Positions 5,557 through 5,696 of a stretch of DNA of 5,696 bases are shown here, piece after piece. Source of the DNA: an uncultured Catenibacillus sp. (GTDB lineage: Bacteria; Bacillota; Clostridia; Lachnospirales; Lachnospiraceae); the NCBI GenBank assembly GCA_934339005.1, contig CAKRHR010000082.1:1-5696 (forward strand). Direction: 5' to 3'. Both the position numbers and the translations under genes were made by a program. The notes under the pieces are model-generated. The model saw only the letters and a list, made by a program, of their open reading frames with translations, was not told the origin of the DNA and did no database searches. How positions within the stretch are numbered: the stretch's first letter is position 1; each line of letters starts with the position of its first letter.

Positions 5557-5696
5557 AACTCCGTTCGTGCTTGCACGATAAGGTGTTTGACTTTGGGACC
5601 CGCGAAACATGAAGAAGTAGCGATTTACGCAGTAAATCAGCGGATTCTGAATGTTTCAGAATTACGGGAGTAGCGTTAGCTACGGAGTAATTCGTG
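5541..5696. repeat. Multi-hairpin intergenic element (runs off the window)
   Basis: Several inverted repeats stand in series. An imperfect outer stem (5542-5559 with 5585-5601, GGGTC...GACC type) encloses TCGTG-CTTG-CACGA (5565-5578). Next come GATTTAC-GCA-GTAAATC (5622-5638), ATTCTGAA-TGT-TTCAGAAT (5644-5662), and a nested stem AATTAC...GTAATT (5660-5692) around GTAGC-GTTA-GCTAC (5670-5683). The last bases TTCGTG repeat the start of the first inner hairpin (5564-5569), so another unit may begin there. It has no open reading frame and is visibly richer in G+C than nearby intergenic DNA. It may be a dispersed palindromic repeat or a structured RNA; its right end is not seen. Confidence 0.6.

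Noticed and set aside
5541..5696. CRISPR array
   Set aside because: The hairpins differ from each other in sequence, there is no constant repeat alternating with equal-length spacers, and no cas gene is present.

Overview
The window is AT-rich DNA that looks like a low-GC Gram-positive anaerobe of the Clostridia, probably Lachnospiraceae-like. The grounds are strong AGAGG/GGAGG ribosome-binding sites, a TTG start, a lipoprotein-type solute-binding protein, U-run terminators and a PD-(D/E)XK 'transposase-like' protein of a type common in gut Clostridia. The taxon is an inference from style and protein families, not from a marker gene.

Layout, left to right. (1) A minus-strand ABC-transporter solute-binding lipoprotein (35-1300), with no permease or ATPase gene inside the window. 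(2) A long stem-loop terminator (1399-1480). (3) A minus-strand Rpn/PDDEXK-family nuclease gene (1505-2329) with its own extended -10 promoter. A 32-bp exact direct repeat brackets it (1488-1519 and 2449-2480); the left copy covers the gene's own stop codon. (4) A 477-bp AT-rich non-coding stretch. (5) A plus-strand PadR-family regulator (2807-3172). (6) A perfect 26-bp inverted repeat (3229-3290) that can terminate transcription from both sides. (7) A minus-strand pair: an acyl-CoA ligase/adenylate-forming enzyme (3803-5461) followed 25 nt later by an unrecognised lysine-rich small protein with a TTG start (3316-3777). (8) A multi-hairpin element (5541 to the window end) that supplies a -35 box for the ligase promoter.

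The most interesting locus is the nuclease gene. Its C-terminal part carries an internal ATG behind a consensus Shine-Dalgarno (GGAGG, 9-nt spacing), which would yield a separate 66-residue protein made of a four-residue repeat (IEKG/IEQG/IEQG/IERG) plus a helical tail. This is the architecture reported for Rpn gene-within-gene toxin-antitoxin phage-defence systems of enterobacteria (toxic full-length RpnL, inhibitory C-terminal RpnS with variable four-residue repeats). Here it appears in what looks like a Clostridia relative with a different nuclease subfamily.

The ligase and small protein probably form one transcript. The PadR regulator converges on them and could in principle control them, but nothing in the sequence proves that. 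The lipoprotein gene appears to be a separate transcription unit.
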